Part shown: one piece after another, positions 9,211 through 18,492 of the stretch
Numbering within the stretch: position 1 is the stretch's first letter
Layout of the letters: every line of letters starts with the position of its first letter
Source: Leptospira kemamanensis
GTDB taxonomy: Bacteria > Spirochaetota > Leptospiria > Leptospirales > Leptospiraceae
DNA length: 64,000 nt
Direction of reading: 5' to 3'
NCBI RefSeq assembly: GCF_004769665.1
Contig: NZ_RQGG01000036.1
Span: 181,409 to 245,408, forward strand
The notes under the pieces: generated by a model
Seen by the model: the letters and a program-made list of their open reading frames with translations, nothing else
What the model was told of the DNA's origin: nothing
Database searches by the model: none
Translations under genes and position numbers: made by a program

Positions 9211-9746
9211 TGTAATAATTCCTCCCAAGCTAAATGATCCATATTGATCTCATAAGAAAAAATCGTTTCCACACCTGGAATTCGACAGACCACAAGAGTT
9301 TTGTTTTTCACTTTTAAAATTTCCATGGTTTTGCCAGCAAAAGAACCATCGACGATGCGAACCAATTTTCCTTTTTGGAATAATAGTTCTGGGTTCATTT
9401 TGAGGGATTCCGCATACTTTTTTAAGCCTTCTTCCAAAACATCTAAATCATTTTGTTCCACGATTGCAGGTTGCCCTTTATGGAAAACAAAATGTAAGGA
9501 TCCTGGCAGTTGGAGGACTTTATTTTTGTCCCTCCAAAATACAATTCGCACAAAGAGATACGAAGGAAGGATGGGAACATGAATCCATTTAAAACGATCC
9601 GTCCATTTTTTACGTTCCTTTCGAATGGGTAAGTAATTTTCGATATTGTATTTTCGAAGAAGTTCGCTGAGTTTTTTTTCCGTGCGCGGTTTCGTATAAA
9701 CGATATACCAAGCACTTTCTTCAATTTCTGGATTAGTCTCGGACAT
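9207..9746 (-). CDS. NusG-like transcription antitermination factor (specialised paralogue)
   Basis: 179 residues with the NusG N-terminal (NGN) domain: WYIVYTKPRTEKKLSELL at the start, and the RNA-polymerase-facing LFVRI segment (PSYLFVRIVF). A KOW-like part follows (KGKLVRIVDGSFAGKTMEILKVKN). Paralogues of this size usually act on specific long operons such as polysaccharide clusters (RfaH/UpxY-type) rather than genome-wide. It sits directly before kdsD, which hints at control of surface polysaccharide genes, but the target cannot be seen here. It overlaps the TonB-like gene by 14 bp and kdsD by 4 bp. Confidence 0.87.
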   Translation of the reverse strand: MSETNPEIEESAWYIVYTKPRTEKKLSELLRKYNIENYLPIRKERKKWTDRFKWIHVPILPSYLFVRIVFWRDKNKVLQLPGSLHFVFHKGQPAIVEQNDLDVLEEGLKKYAESLKMNPELLFQKGKLVRIVDGSFAGKTMEILKVKNKTLVVCRIPGVETIFSYEINMDHLAWEELLQ

Positions 9747-10230
9747 CTAAACGGAACCTAATGGGTAGTACAAATTCTTTGCCTTTGGAATACGAAAATT
9801 GCCATTCAGCGAGTTGGCGACGTACCTGTTGATCAAAAACCGCATACCTACATGCGGTGACCACTGCAATTTTTTCCAAAGAACCATCTTCTTTTACGGA
9901 GAGACGGTAAACACAATCATCCTCTAATTTTTGTTCGAGAGCCAAACTGGGGTAACTGAGACAATTTTGAAAATCGGAGATTTCGTCTTTTGTGGTTTTT
10001 GTTCCCTCACTGGGAGAATTGGTTTGGGAAAGAGATTCCTTTTTGTCACCGAGCCCAGTCGAAAGTAATAACTGGAAGGAAGAAACACTACTCCCATCTC
10101 GTAAAGAGATTGGATTCGGGTCTATGTCGCTTTGGTAGGATTTGGCAAAAAATGCCAAAAGGACCAAAAGATGAAGTCCCATACTAAGGGTGATTGCCTT
10201 ATATTTGGGTCCATCAAAGAGAGAGTGCAT
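9733..10230 (-). CDS. TonB-like energy-transducing protein
   Basis: Starting at ATG 10230 gives 165 residues: a short cytoplasmic tail, one membrane anchor ([15 protein letters not shown]), a linker, and a TonB-type C-terminal domain ([16 protein letters not shown] ... [11 protein letters not shown]). TonB proteins pass proton-motive force to outer-membrane receptors; one such receptor is encoded at 60.8 kb. The open frame continues upstream to 10425 with another ATG at 10296, but that would overlap the divergent aroC start at 10290. There is no good ribosome site at either. It heads the operon with the NusG-like gene, kdsD and aroD, an odd mix of partners. Confidence 0.78.
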   Translation of the reverse strand: MHSLFDGPKYKAITLSMGLHLLVLLAFFAKSYQSDIDPNPISLRDGSSVSSFQLLLSTGLGDKKESLSQTNSPSEGTKTTKDEISDFQNCLSYPSLALEQKLEDDCVYRLSVKEDGSLEKIAVVTACRYAVFDQQVRRQLAEWQFSYSKGKEFVLPIRFRLDVRD

Positions 10231-10289
10231 TCCAAGTTCATGAAAAACTTTATTGGAGAGAATGCAATCTCCATTTTCATTGTCCGTAT

Positions 10290-11426
10290 ATGCCATCAAG
10301 TTGGGGAAAAATTTTTCGAGTATCGACCTATGGAGAGTCCCACGGAACATCCGTTGGAGTTGTTGTGGATGGAGTGCCAGCAGGCCTTCCGTTTCCCGAA
10401 GAAGAAATCCAAAAGGATTTAACACGACGTAGACCTGGTCAAAACGATCTCACAACTCCAAGAGACGAAAAGGACCGAATGGTCGTCGAGTCTGGAGTCT
10501 TCGAGGGTAAAACCACTGGAAGCCCCATTCTCATGAAGGTGAATAACCAAAATACCATCGGCAGTGATTATGATGAGATGGCACATGTGTTTCGCCCATC
10601 ACATGCCGATTATACTTACTCAGAAAAATATGGACATAGAGCACACGTGGGTGGTGGAAGATCATCGGTACGTGAAACCATTGGTCGCGTTGCGGCGGCA
10701 GGTCTTGCCCGTGTGATTTTAGAAAATGAATTGGGAATCTCAACCGTTGGGTTTGTGGATTCCATTGGTCCGATTGATTCTTTGATTTCCGAAGATGAAT
10801 ACCCAATTTCAAGAGACGTAGTTGATCAGTTTCCCACACGTTGTCCGAAACCATCTGCCAATGACGAGATGGAAACTCTCATCCGTAAACTCCGGGATGA
10901 AGGAGACTCTGTTGGGGGAGTGGTTAAAGTTGTGGTTCGCAATTTACCTCCAGGACTTGGAGATCCCGTATACGATAAGTTAGATGCTGATTTAGCAAAA
11001 GCAATTTTATCGATTTCTGCTTGTAAAGGTTTTGAAGTAGGATCTGGATTTTCTGGTACTCGCCAAACAGGCAGTACACACAATGATGAATTTTACATCG
11101 AAGAAGGAACTGGCAAAGTCAAAACAAGAACCAATCGTTCTGGTGGAATCCAAGGTGGGATTTCCAACGGGATGGATCTTGTGATTCGCGCTGCGTTTAA
11201 GCCAACCTCTACCATAAAAAAAGAACAAAAAACGATTAACGATCAAAACAAAGAAACCATTCTCAAAGCAAAAGGTCGTCACGATCCATGTGTACTTCCA
11301 AGAGCAGTTCCGATTGTAGAAGCTGTCGTCAATTTAGTGTTAGTTGATGCGTATTTGTATCAAAGAGCCTTACAACCAAAATGGTTTATGAAGTATGCGA
11401 ATTTAAACGCCATTCCCAACCAATAA
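10290..11426 (+). CDS. aroC: Chorismate synthase
   Basis: Converts EPSP to chorismate with reduced FMN, the last common step of aromatic biosynthesis. The protein begins [19 protein letters not shown], the canonical start of the family, so ATG 10290 is chosen although the frame opens at 10194. Further hallmarks are [29 protein letters not shown] sequence and the C-terminal [17 protein letters not shown]. The 378-residue length is normal. The gene is divergent from the TonB-like gene with about 60 bp between the likely starts. No clear ribosome site is seen. The response regulator follows after 15 bp. Confidence 0.96.
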   Translation: MPSSWGKIFRVSTYGESHGTSVGVVVDGVPAGLPFPEEEIQKDLTRRRPGQNDLTTPRDEKDRMVVESGVFEGKTTGSPILMKVNNQNTIGSDYDEMAHVFRPSHADYTYSEKYGHRAHVGGGRSSVRETIGRVAAAGLARVILENELGISTVGFVDSIGPIDSLISEDEYPISRDVVDQFPTRCPKPSANDEMETLIRKLRDEGDSVGGVVKVVVRNLPPGLGDPVYDKLDADLAKAILSISACKGFEVGSGFSGTRQTGSTHNDEFYIEEGTGKVKTRTNRSGGIQGGISNGMDLVIRAAFKPTSTIKKEQKTINDQNKETILKAKGRHDPCVLPRAVPIVEAVVNLVLVDAYLYQRALQPKWFMKYANLNAIPNQ

Positions 11427-11441
11427 AGGAAATTGAATTTA

Positions 11442-12182
11442 ATGAATCGCCCCAAAGTTTATAAAATTTTACTCTTAGAAGATGATGAGAGTAGTGCCAA
11501 ACTTTTATTACATACTTTAGAGAGATATAACTTTGATGTGACTCATGTTGCAGACGGTATGGCTGGACTTACGAAAGTCAGAAACAACAGTTATGATTTG
11601 GTGATCAGTGATGTGAATATGCCTTATTTGGATGGAATCAGTTTTCTCGAAAAAGGGAAAGAGATGTTGAAGCTGACTCCCGTCATCATGTTAACTGCTG
11701 TTGGGGAAAAAGACCAAGTGAAACGTGCTGCCTACAGCCATGTGACAGCTTATTTATTAAAACCCATTGCCAACCAAGCTCTTCTTGAAAAAATTGCACA
11801 GGTTTTACAACTCAAACCAGAAAACATCATCGATAAAAAGGAATTTCCACTCCAAGTGAATGTGACGGAACTTTCCATTTCCCAGATGCAACTCGACATC
11901 AAAGGTTGCCCAGGGAAAAAATCCGTCGAAGAAATCTATGATCGATTTATGTTGACTCTCGCTGGCCGGGGGAGTTTTACCAATTTGAGAATCAATCTCG
12001 ATAACCCTTTCTTTTACGAAGTGAAGGCCTTACAGATTTTAGATGAATTGATCGCCAAAATTCTAAAACAGACCAATATCCGTGCCAGTTCCCTGTTTGT
12101 GGATTCTGAATTTTTTAGTAATCATGTTGTGGACTTACAACCATACGCGTATCTTTCCGAGGTAAATATAATTTCCAAATGA
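11442..12182 (+). CDS. Response regulator with CheY-like receiver and unknown C-terminal domain
   Basis: 246 residues. Residues about 5-120 form a receiver: acidic pair in LLEDDES, phospho-acceptor Asp in VISDVNMP, TA in IMLTAVG and the conserved Lys in LLKPI. Residues about 130-246 are not a recognised DNA-binding, HD or cyclase domain; they look alpha/beta and may be a protein-interaction output. ATG 11442 is preferred over TTG 11433 because an AAAGGA site (11426-11431) is well spaced only for the ATG. No histidine kinase is adjacent, so the partner is encoded elsewhere. Confidence 0.85.
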   Translation: MNRPKVYKILLLEDDESSAKLLLHTLERYNFDVTHVADGMAGLTKVRNNSYDLVISDVNMPYLDGISFLEKGKEMLKLTPVIMLTAVGEKDQVKRAAYSHVTAYLLKPIANQALLEKIAQVLQLKPENIIDKKEFPLQVNVTELSISQMQLDIKGCPGKKSVEEIYDRFMLTLAGRGSFTNLRINLDNPFFYEVKALQILDELIAKILKQTNIRASSLFVDSEFFSNHVVDLQPYAYLSEVNIISK

Positions 12183-12236
12183 AGGTTTGACAAAATCAAA
12201 AGACCTAAGTCTAATCAAACCTAGGGGGTCTGTTCT

Positions 12237-13671
12237 TTGGTTAAGATAAAGATAGACGGAGTCGAATACGAAGTCGACGAAAAGAAAAACCTCATTGATG
12301 CAACAAAAGAAGTAGGAGTCGAAATTCCTTACTTCTGTTACCACCCAGCTCTGAGCATTGTCGGAATGTGCCGCATGTGTCTCATTGAGATTGAAGGGGT
12401 GCCGCGTTTACAAGCCGCATGTAATACTCCTGTAAAAGAGGGAATGGGTATCATTACCAAATCCGATCGTGTGAAAGAAGCACGAGCAGGAACCATGGAA
12501 TTCCTTCTCGCCAATCACCCGTTAGATTGTCCTGTCTGTGATAAAGCAGGCGAATGCCGTTTGCAAGACAATGCATTTGGTTCTGGATCTGGCCATTCTC
12601 GTTTTGAATTTGAAAAACGAAATATCCCACAAGAAGAAATTGGAACGAACTTAATCATCAATCACAATCGTTGTATCGTTTGTTATCGTTGTGTTCGTTT
12701 TGAAGAAGAAAAAGTTGGGGAATCTAACTTAGGTCTTTTTGAAAGAGGGAATCATTCCATCATTGGTCTAGCAAAATCAGAACCAATTAATCACAACTAC
12801 CAAGGTGCCCTTGCAGACATTTGTCCTGTAGGAGCCCTTCTCAATAACAAAACATTATTTAAGTCACGCGTTTGGTGGTACAAATCACACAAATCCGTTT
12901 GCCATGGTTGTTCCACCGGTTGTAATGTAACAACGAATGTACGAGACAATAAAATGTATCGTTACATGGTGAGAGAAAACTATGATGAGGGAATGTTTTT
13001 CCTCTGTGATAAAGGTCGCTTTGACATTGATTGGATGAACGAAAATCGTTTGTTCAGTTATATGGAAAATGGAAAAAATTCTACTTCACAAGTGGTGGTT
13101 TCCAAAATCATCGATCGATTGAAAGAAGCCAAATCCATTGCCGTTCTCGGTGGTGCTCACGAATCCAACGAAACTTTGGCAACACTCAAACAAAATCTAA
13201 ATTCCCTCTCGCAAGCATTAGGTGGTAAATCCATCCAATGGGAAACTCGTGTGACGGATGCACAAAATAAAGAAACCGAACAAGTAGACTTTTTACTCAC
13301 AAAAGACAACCACCCGAATACAAAAGGAGCAATAGACTTAGGTCTTACAACTCCTTCTGGAATTACAGGAATTGTTTCTGCAGTCAAACAAGGTTCGGTG
13401 GACTTAGTGATCCTGATCAAAGAATCCATTCCAGATGGAATTGATCCAAACAAAGTCATATGTTTTGATACGAATTTGACTGATGCGGCAAAGAACGCGA
13501 GTTTGGCGGCACCAATTCAGATTTTCTGTGAGACTGAGGGAAGTTTTACCAACAAAAACGGACTCAAACAAAACTTTGAAAAGTCAATGAATCCTATTCA
13601 AGGTTTATTAACGTCTGCTGGTGTTGTGGAGCTCATTCTCAATACCATGACAAAAAAAATGGAGGCATCCG

Positions 13672-13685
<14 letters not shown>
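12237..13685 (+). CDS. nuoG: NADH-quinone oxidoreductase subunit G, short form
   Basis: Iron-sulfur subunit of respiratory complex I. A 2Fe-2S ferredoxin domain is at the N-terminus ([24 protein letters not shown]), then the His-Cys cluster site ([18 protein letters not shown]), two 4Fe-4S motifs ([18 protein letters not shown]) and CHGCSTGC. At 482 residues it is much shorter than the roughly 900 of E. coli NuoG and lacks most of the molybdopterin-like domain. The start is TTG 12237, with an AGGGGG site about 9 bp upstream. nuoI overlaps its end by 14 bp. The other complex I genes are not in this window. Confidence 0.93.
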
Positions 13686-14199
<514 letters not shown>

Positions 14200-14225
14200 G
14201 ATTTCACTCTATCTACGAAACAAAA

Positions 14226-14258
14226 ACCCGGACTTGTATGTTCGTAATACATCCGGGT
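14226..14258 (+). terminator. Stem-loop after nuoI (terminator or attenuator)
   Basis: ACCCGGA (14226-14232) pairs with TCCGGGT (14252-14258), and TGTAT (14235-14239) with ATACA (14247-14251), with a two-base bulge and a seven-base loop. Only three T residues follow, so it is not a textbook intrinsic terminator. The first ATG of the next open frame (14238) lies within the stem. Confidence 0.6.
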
Positions 14259-15461
14259 ATTTACTCTAATCATTTCATTCCAGTATTTGTGTTTTCTAAA
14301 TTTTTCTCATATACATCGAACTTAGAAGCAGAAGAACGCATTCATTTAAAAGAACTTTGGGCCATTACAGATTCAGATCGATTGCATTGGTCGTTTCGAA
14401 GCCAAGTGAGCAGAAGGACATTCGTTTCGAATGCTTTTAAGTTTTCTTTTACTTTGAGGTATTGGATCTATCTGAATATCTTCCTTTTCCAATTTGGAAT
14501 GGGTTTTGGACTAATCTCTCCATTGGTTGCAGAAACCACCATCATTGAAAACGAAGAAGATGAGAAACGGGTTTTAGAAAACCATGCATTTGAAAAATTA
14601 CGTTTTGGTCTTGCCAATCATATCCACTATTACAAAGTCAAAAAAACAAAAAATACTGTCGTCGAACAAAGGTCAGGTCGCAAACGATTGTATGACCATA
14701 ATTTGATATTACGATCTATGTTTCGAAATCGAATTTTGCACCACAAGTATGGTTCCATTGGACGACTATTAGATGGTGCTAGTTTTATCGATTTTGGAAG
14801 TGCCATCTTGTATGAAGAAGGTGCCGTTACGGTGCGAGATTTGTACGAAGACCAGTTTCTCTCTCGTTACATCCGTAAAATTGTCGCCACCGATATCAAT
14901 GACCCCGAATACGATCACACTCGTTACATTGAAATTCATTTAACAGAACGAGATCCTTTTCCTTTTGCCTTCAATGAAATCCCTTATCGTTTGGATGACC
15001 CTTCCTACATTCGCATTTTGACGAAACTTTACACACCGAACGAATTTTCGCCTGTGATCTTTCGGAGCACCAATTCTGGACCTGATTTGTTTTATACTGT
15101 CGAGGAGATGAAGGAACATTTTCGCTCGGTTTTGGATGCCAATCCTCACCGGACCATTTTGTATTTCTTCAATCGTTACATTTTCTTCCGAACTCCCTGT
15201 GAATCCAAATTCCAACTCATTGGAACCATCGATGAAAAGGTCGGTGTGAACCATAGTTTTAGTGCCTGGCGCTATGTGGACTGGAACAAACGGGAATTTG
15301 CGGAGGCAATCGAACCCAATTTTCGGTACATTCGGATCGCCGACGAACGGACAGAAAGCAAGGCGGACCGGTTTGATGCGATGATTTCCGGTTATTCTTG
15401 CCAATTCCAGGCGAAAATGAAGTACTACCGTCACAAATTCACTAAAACTATGACGAAATGA
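14238..15461 (+). CDS. Conserved-looking protein of unknown function, possible methyltransferase fold
   Basis: The longest frame gives 407 residues. I do not recognise the family. A hydrophobic segment lies near residues 77-100 (IYLNIFLFQFGMGFGLISPLV). The C-terminal two thirds are hydrophilic. The stretch FIDFGSAILYEEGA ... KIVATDIND resembles motif I and the acidic motif II of Rossmann-fold SAM-dependent methyltransferases, but this is a resemblance only. The start is uncertain: ATG 14238 is inside a stable stem-loop and has no ribosome site, and there is no other in-frame ATG before the hydrophobic segment, so a TTG or GTG start further in is likely. It stands alone between nuoI and the thiolase. 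Confidence 0.55.
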   Translation: MFVIHPGIYSNHFIPVFVFSKFFSYTSNLEAEERIHLKELWAITDSDRLHWSFRSQVSRRTFVSNAFKFSFTLRYWIYLNIFLFQFGMGFGLISPLVAETTIIENEEDEKRVLENHAFEKLRFGLANHIHYYKVKKTKNTVVEQRSGRKRLYDHNLILRSMFRNRILHHKYGSIGRLLDGASFIDFGSAILYEEGAVTVRDLYEDQFLSRYIRKIVATDINDPEYDHTRYIEIHLTERDPFPFAFNEIPYRLDDPSYIRILTKLYTPNEFSPVIFRSTNSGPDLFYTVEEMKEHFRSVLDANPHRTILYFFNRYIFFRTPCESKFQLIGTIDEKVGVNHSFSAWRYVDWNKREFAEAIEPNFRYIRIADERTESKADRFDAMISGYSCQFQAKMKYYRHKFTKTMTK

Positions 15462-15532
15462 TGATTTTTTTACTTTTCTTGTGAGGCGAACTCTGTACGT
15501 TTTTCCTAGAACACCCAGAGAGAGGTAAACCC

Positions 15533-16747
15533 ATGGGGAATTCCTATATTATTGATGCTGTCCGAACTCCGAGAGGAAAGGGCAAAAAACGTGGGACACT
15601 TGCATCCGTCCATCCACAAGAATTAGCTGCTGCCACATTAAAAGCCATCCAAACCCGAACAGGAATCGATCCAAAAACGGTAGAAGAAGTTGTAATGGGT
15701 TGTGTATCCCAAGTTGCTGACCAAGCTGCATGTATCGCGCGTTATGCGGTTATGGCGGCTCATTGGCCAAAAGATGTTCCTGGTTATACAGTAAACCGTT
15801 TTTGCGGATCTGGATTACAAGCACTTAACAACGTAGCAAACCATGTTGCTTCCGGAGCAATGGAAATTGGCGTTGGTGGTGGAGTTGAATCCATGAGCCG
15901 TGTGAAAATGGGTGATGATATGCTCGGCCGTGATTTTAACGTAGGTAACGATAAAATTGCAGCACACTACAATCTTGTTCCTCAAGGAATCTCTGCTGAC
16001 TTAATTGCAACAAAGTATGATATTTCTCGTGAAGAAGCAGATCGTTTTGCAGAATCTTCACAACAAAAAGCACATGCAGCAATTCAAAATGGTTACTTCA
16101 AAAAATCTGTGATCCCAATTACATTGGATGATGGAACGGTTGTGACTGAAGAAGAGAACCCACGATTGGAATCCGATTATGCATTCCTTTCTGGACTTGG
16201 CCCAGTGTTTAAAACGATTGGGGAAAAAGAACTCGATGCAATAGCACTTCGTTCTTATCCAGAAATCAAAAAAATCAATCACATCCATACACTTGGTAAC
16301 TCATCTGGAATCGTGGATGGTGCTGCTGCGATTTTAGTAACCAATGATGATGGATTAAAAAAATACGGTTTAAAACCACGTGCAAAAATCCTTGCGACTG
16401 TTGCTACTGGGGAAGATCCAACCATCATGTTAACTGGTCCAGTTTCTGCTTCACAAAAAGCATTAAAACAAGCTGGCCTTAGTGTAAAAGACATTGACCT
16501 TTGGGAAATCAACGAAGCTTTCGCATCTGTTGTGTTATACGTAAAGAAAACACTCGGAATTGATGAATCCAAAATCAACGTAAACGGTGGTGCAATTGCT
16601 CTAGGACACCCACTCGGAGCAACAGGTGCAATCCTTACAGGAACTGTACTTGACGAGTTGGAAAGAAGAGACCTTCGTTACGGACTCATCACTCTATGTA
16701 TCGGTGGTGGTATGGGTATTGCGACGATCATCGAACGATTGAAGTAA
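15533..16747 (+). CDS. Thiolase (acetyl-CoA acetyltransferase / 3-ketoacyl-CoA thiolase)
   Basis: Condenses or cleaves acyl-CoA units, acting in fatty-acid beta-oxidation or acetoacetyl-CoA formation. Leptospira use fatty acids as main carbon source, which favours the degradative role (inference). 404 residues. The acylated Cys is in [10 protein letters not shown], the His in [18 protein letters not shown], and the second Cys in [13 protein letters not shown] is also present. ATG 15533 has a GAGAGG site. No beta-oxidation partner is adjacent. A long stem-loop follows at 16772-16802. Confidence 0.94.
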   Translation: MGNSYIIDAVRTPRGKGKKRGTLASVHPQELAAATLKAIQTRTGIDPKTVEEVVMGCVSQVADQAACIARYAVMAAHWPKDVPGYTVNRFCGSGLQALNNVANHVASGAMEIGVGGGVESMSRVKMGDDMLGRDFNVGNDKIAAHYNLVPQGISADLIATKYDISREEADRFAESSQQKAHAAIQNGYFKKSVIPITLDDGTVVTEEENPRLESDYAFLSGLGPVFKTIGEKELDAIALRSYPEIKKINHIHTLGNSSGIVDGAAAILVTNDDGLKKYGLKPRAKILATVATGEDPTIMLTGPVSASQKALKQAGLSVKDIDLWEINEAFASVVLYVKKTLGIDESKINVNGGAIALGHPLGATGAILTGTVLDELERRDLRYGLITLCIGGGMGIATIIERLK

Positions 16748-16771
16748 AACCAAATTCTCTAAAAAAATCAG

Positions 16772-16802
16772 GTTTAGGCTCCAATTTCATTGGGGTTTAA
16801 AC
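16772..16802 (+). terminator. 14-bp stem-loop after the thiolase gene
   Basis: 16772-16785 pairs with 16789-16802 along 14 positions (11 Watson-Crick, 3 G-U) around a TTC loop. There is no T-tract, so it may act as a Rho-dependent or structural 3' end. Orientation is assigned from the gene before it. Confidence 0.6.
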
Positions 16803-17035
16803 ATGATTCTAGTTTCCCTCTTTAAAATCAATTCTTACAACAGAACAAACAATACATTCCATTTCAATTAATCGACTTAAAATGTTTTAAGGGTGGTGTT
16901 ATCTGTAATACGGAAATGGTGAGCGAATTTGGATGTTAAGCGTAATGACCTAAATATATGCCTCAGGACATGGGTAACACCAAGATAAAGGAAAAATATT
17001 CCTTAAATTTTACGATTAAGTCTGAAAAACGGGAC
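16803..17035. other. Gene-free stretch between thiolase and vapBC
   Basis: No open frame with a plausible start, no RNA gene and no clear repeat were seen. The sequence is AT-rich. The vapBC promoter begins at its right end. Confidence 0.5.
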
Positions 17036-17071
17036 TTGACTTATGCATACAAAACAGTAAAATTATGCATA
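17036..17071 (+). promoter_or_regulatory. vapBC promoter with two TATGCATA operator palindromes
   Basis: TTGACT (17036-17041) and TAAAAT (17058-17063) are 16 bp apart, a good sigma-70 promoter. Two identical perfect palindromes TATGCATA lie at 17042-17049 and 17064-17071, 22 bp apart, about two helix turns, flanking the -10 box. This fits binding of two VapB dimers or one VapBC complex (autoregulation is known for the family). The predicted transcript starts about 4 bases before ATG 17074. Confidence 0.7.
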
Positions 17072-17073
17072 AA

Positions 17074-17265
17074 ATGAGAACAACGATAGATATACCAGAA
17101 GAATTAGTTTTAGAAGCGATGAAACTTACACACATCAAAACTAAAACAGATGTAATCAAAGAAGGTTTGAATACATTAATTAGAAAAGAAAAGTTGAAAA
17201 ATCTAAAAAATTTCAAAGGAACAATCGATCTTGAGATAAACCTTAATGATTTAAGAAAAAGATGA
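17074..17265 (+). CDS. vapB: VapB-type antitoxin
   Basis: 63 residues from ATG 17074 (an ATG at 17065 would add three). The N-terminus MRTTIDIPEELVLEAMKLT is a ribbon-helix-helix DNA-binding segment of the VapB/DUF2191 type. The basic C-terminal tail would wrap the toxin. There is no Shine-Dalgarno sequence, and the predicted transcript start is almost at the ATG, so translation may be leaderless. It overlaps vapC by 4 bp (ATGA), the normal order antitoxin then toxin. Confidence 0.85.
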   Translation: MRTTIDIPEELVLEAMKLTHIKTKTDVIKEGLNTLIRKEKLKNLKNFKGTIDLEINLNDLRKR

Positions 17266-17651
17266 ATCAGGTTTTATTAGATTCTTCCGTTTGGATCGAA
17301 TATTTTAGAGATTATAATTCTAAAGTCTCTTATGAGGTTGATAAACTGATCGATATTGGAAACATTTTTACAAATGATTTAATTTTGACTGAGATAATTC
17401 CATATCTAAAGATCAAAAAACAAAATCAATTAATTCAAATTCTCGGCTCTATTGAATGTTTTGAAATGAATATAGATTGGAAGCAAATTATCGAATTTCA
17501 GACAACAAACCTTAAAAATGGAATCAATAAAATTGGTATTCCAGATTTACTGATTCTTCAAAATATAATTCAAAATCATTGCTCCCTATTCACTTTAGAT
17601 AAACATTTCAAATTAATGAGTAAAGTCCATAAGTTTGATCTTTATAATTAG
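17262..17651 (+). CDS. vapC: VapC-type PIN-domain ribonuclease toxin
   Basis: 129 residues. PIN-domain acidic residues are visible: LLDSSVWIEYF near the N-terminus, LTEI near 42, GIPDLLIL near 98 and LDKHF near 115. VapC toxins are magnesium-dependent endoribonucleases cutting tRNA or rRNA; the target is not predictable. It is coupled to vapB. Low-GC codon use with many Ile and Asn suggests an accessory origin. Confidence 0.88.
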   Translation: MNQVLLDSSVWIEYFRDYNSKVSYEVDKLIDIGNIFTNDLILTEIIPYLKIKKQNQLIQILGSIECFEMNIDWKQIIEFQTTNLKNGINKIGIPDLLILQNIIQNHCSLFTLDKHFKLMSKVHKFDLYN

Positions 17652-17780
17652 GTCACTACGTATAACAGCAACTATCGGCCATTATGTGAGATATTCACCT
17701 TGGCTCGAACTTCGCAATATAGGCTTCTGGCTCTACCCTTGCTAACGGAAGCTACATAAAAATAATAGCAAATCGTAATC

Positions 17781-18074
17781 ATGGAACATAAAATAAACAA
17801 TTTGCTAATTGTATTCTTTCCTCTAGTTTTAAATTCAGAAAAAATAGTTTATGGTGAGAATTCCATAGGCTCAAATGAAATGATTCTGCAATTGGAAAAT
17901 TCCAATGCTTTCTATTTTCTAAGTGGTGAAGGAGATGGCTGTGATGGTTTTACTGCAAGTTTCTCAAATACAGAAAATTTTTATTATTTCTATCATGTTG
18001 TTTCGAATTGTAAAAACAAAAAATTGAAAGATTTCAAATGTATTACTAAAGTAGATGAAGATTCGATCAAATGA
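17781..18074 (+). CDS. Small hypothetical secreted protein
   Basis: 97 residues, starting ATG 17781. The N-terminus has a hydrophobic run (NNLLIVFFPLVL) that could be a signal peptide. Three or four Cys in the mature part (GDGCDGFTA, SNCKNKK, KCITK) could form disulfides. I do not recognise it. No ribosome site is obvious. It overlaps the next open frame. It could be a remnant. Confidence 0.45.
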   Translation: MEHKINNLLIVFFPLVLNSEKIVYGENSIGSNEMILQLENSNAFYFLSGEGDGCDGFTASFSNTENFYYFYHVVSNCKNKKLKDFKCITKVDEDSIK

Positions 18075-18096
18075 GTATGTGTTTAATTTTTATACA

Positions 18097-18384
18097 ATGT
18101 TAAGAAATAAAAAAATCATTTCCCTAATCTTTATATTTCTTACACTCCTATTTTTTTCTCTTATCGGATTCTATTCAGATAGAGAATGGGGAGGAGTTTA
18201 TATTTTCGTTAAACATCGACCAATGTTTAAATTGTTTTTTGCATCTCCTATCGGAGAAGCAGATCCAACTGATATACCGGGGAAGGAAGGTTATTTATCT
18301 TCAGAAGGTAAAGAAGAAGAAAATCTTTTTATCGAATTCGTAGAAGAAAATAAAGGTTACGAACGTAGTTTTAGATTATTTTAA
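18097..18384 (+). CDS. Small hypothetical single-pass membrane protein
   Basis: 95 residues from ATG 18097 (frame opens at 18055). One transmembrane segment near the start (IISLIFIFLTLLFFSLIGFY) and a hydrophilic, acidic C-terminal half. No family recognised. It lies right after the previous small gene and may be co-transcribed. AT-rich like its neighbours. Confidence 0.5.
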   Translation: MLRNKKIISLIFIFLTLLFFSLIGFYSDREWGGVYIFVKHRPMFKLFFASPIGEADPTDIPGKEGYLSSEGKEEENLFIEFVEENKGYERSFRLF

Positions 18385-18492
18385 TAGGGTTTCCACAATA
18401 CATAACGACACACAAACGGTTTTGATTTCGCAAATGAATGCTAAATAAATCGATTGATTGAATTTTGAAATCAATGCTATCATGCGTTATCC

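Noticed and set aside
14940..15434. 164-residue open frame opposite the unknown gene at 14238
   Set aside because: No motif or ribosome site; the forward frame is longer and fits the direction of its neighbours.
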